14,525 bases of DNA from Gammaproteobacteria bacterium (GTDB lineage: Bacteria > Pseudomonadota > Gammaproteobacteria > Xanthomonadales > Wenzhouxiangellaceae), in assembly GCA_003561495.1 (NCBI GenBank), contig PWWM01000113.1, forward strand, positions 1 to 14,525, read 5' to 3'. Shown in pieces: positions 14,108-14,525 of the stretch. A program made the translations under genes and the position numbers. Each line of letters starts with the position of its first letter. Positions within the stretch are counted from its first letter, which is position 1. The notes beneath the pieces are model-generated. The model saw nothing but the letters and a program-made list of their open reading frames with translations. It did not search any database and was not told where the DNA came from.

Positions 14108-14525
14108 TCACCGCTGTGTCCACAGGCTGGTGAATTCGGGGACTGAAAGTGTTTTCAGCAACTCGGGGTCGCCGCAATTCTTGACTATAAGACCGGCCTG
14201 GCGGACCGAGAAATGGCCGCTGACGGCGCGCTTGAACTTGTTTTCAAGCAGCGGAATTCCTTCTTCGCGGCGGCGCCGATGGCCGACCGGGTAGTCGATA
14301 GATACCTTCTCGGTGCTTGACCCGTCGGTAAAGAACACCTGTACCGAGTTGCCGATCGCGCGTTTGTCCGGATCGAAGTATTCCTCGGTAAAGCGTGGAT
14401 TTTCCCTGACCGTCATCTTTTCACGCAAGGCGTCGATGCGCGGGTCGGCGGCGGTCTGATCCGAGTAGGACTCGGCGCTCAGCTCGCCGAAGATCAGGCC
14501 GATCGCGACCATGTACTGCAGGCAA
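14108..14525 (-). CDS. prpD: 2-methylcitrate dehydratase PrpD, C-terminal part (5' end outside the window)
   Basis: About 138 C-terminal residues of a protein of roughly 480; the frame is open to the right edge (CLQYMVAIGLIFGEL). Family marks are AADPRIDALREKMTVRENPRFT, DPDKRAIGNSVQVFF and YPVGHRRRREEGIPLLENKF, as in PrpD of the 2-methylcitrate cycle, which dehydrates 2-methylcitrate during propionate breakdown in the cytoplasm. The other prp genes are presumably to the right. The stop codon is 2 bases beyond the right palindrome of the inverted-repeat element and convergent with pyrC. The C-terminus (EFTSLWTQR) is slightly variable but of normal length. Confidence 0.93.
   Translation of the reverse strand, partial: CLQYMVAIGLIFGELSAESYSDQTAADPRIDALREKMTVRENPRFTEEYFDPDKRAIGNSVQVFFTDGSSTEKVSIDYPVGHRRRREEGIPLLENKFKRAVSGHFSVRQAGLIVKNCGDPELLKTLSVPEFTSLWTQR

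Overview
The window looks like a chromosomal stretch from a GC-rich gammaproteobacterium, perhaps of the Xanthomonadales/Wenzhouxiangella type. This is inferred from gammaproteobacterial-looking KatG, PyrC, PrpD, YcaC and YbjQ proteins and from exported proteins with short or membrane-anchored C-terminal tails. I saw no tRNA, rRNA, CRISPR array, transposase, integrase or phage gene.

Left part (1-3711). A minus-strand pair comes first: a small zinc-ribbon membrane protein followed by an exported amidohydrolase that runs off the left edge. Divergent from it is katG, with a strong Shine-Dalgarno, a dyad-rich promoter region and a textbook intrinsic terminator. Centre-left (3712-7201) is a compact module. 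A LysR-type regulator and a bestrophin-like anion channel lie on the minus strand, 6 bp apart. They are divergent from a pirin gene and a YcaC-type isochorismatase-fold hydrolase on the plus strand. The shared 97-bp gap carries an inverted repeat fitting a LysR operator.

Centre-right (7202-11393) is accessory secretome. It holds a two-repeat extracellular protein with a C-terminal membrane tail, interrupted by an in-frame TGA just after its signal peptide; a periplasmic LolA-like protein with a good sigma-70 promoter; and a 659-residue exported protein with two laminin-G-like halves and Ig-like domains. The minus-strand group at 11394-12742 encodes two small membrane proteins, YbjQ (UPF0145) and a four-helix membrane protein with histidines. 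The first three of these genes overlap or couple at their ends.

Right part (12743-14525). pyrC (dihydroorotase) is convergent with the 3' end of prpD (2-methylcitrate dehydratase), which runs off the right edge. Between the two stop codons sits the most unusual structure here, a ~213-bp element (13893-14105). It has 25-bp outer inverted repeats, a 28-bp inner inverted repeat and identical 8-bp palindromes at both ends. As plus-sense RNA the inner arms pair at every position, because the three differences are G-U wobbles. It could be a non-autonomous mobile element (MITE-like) or a structured RNA. I found no recognisable new multi-gene defence or mobile system.
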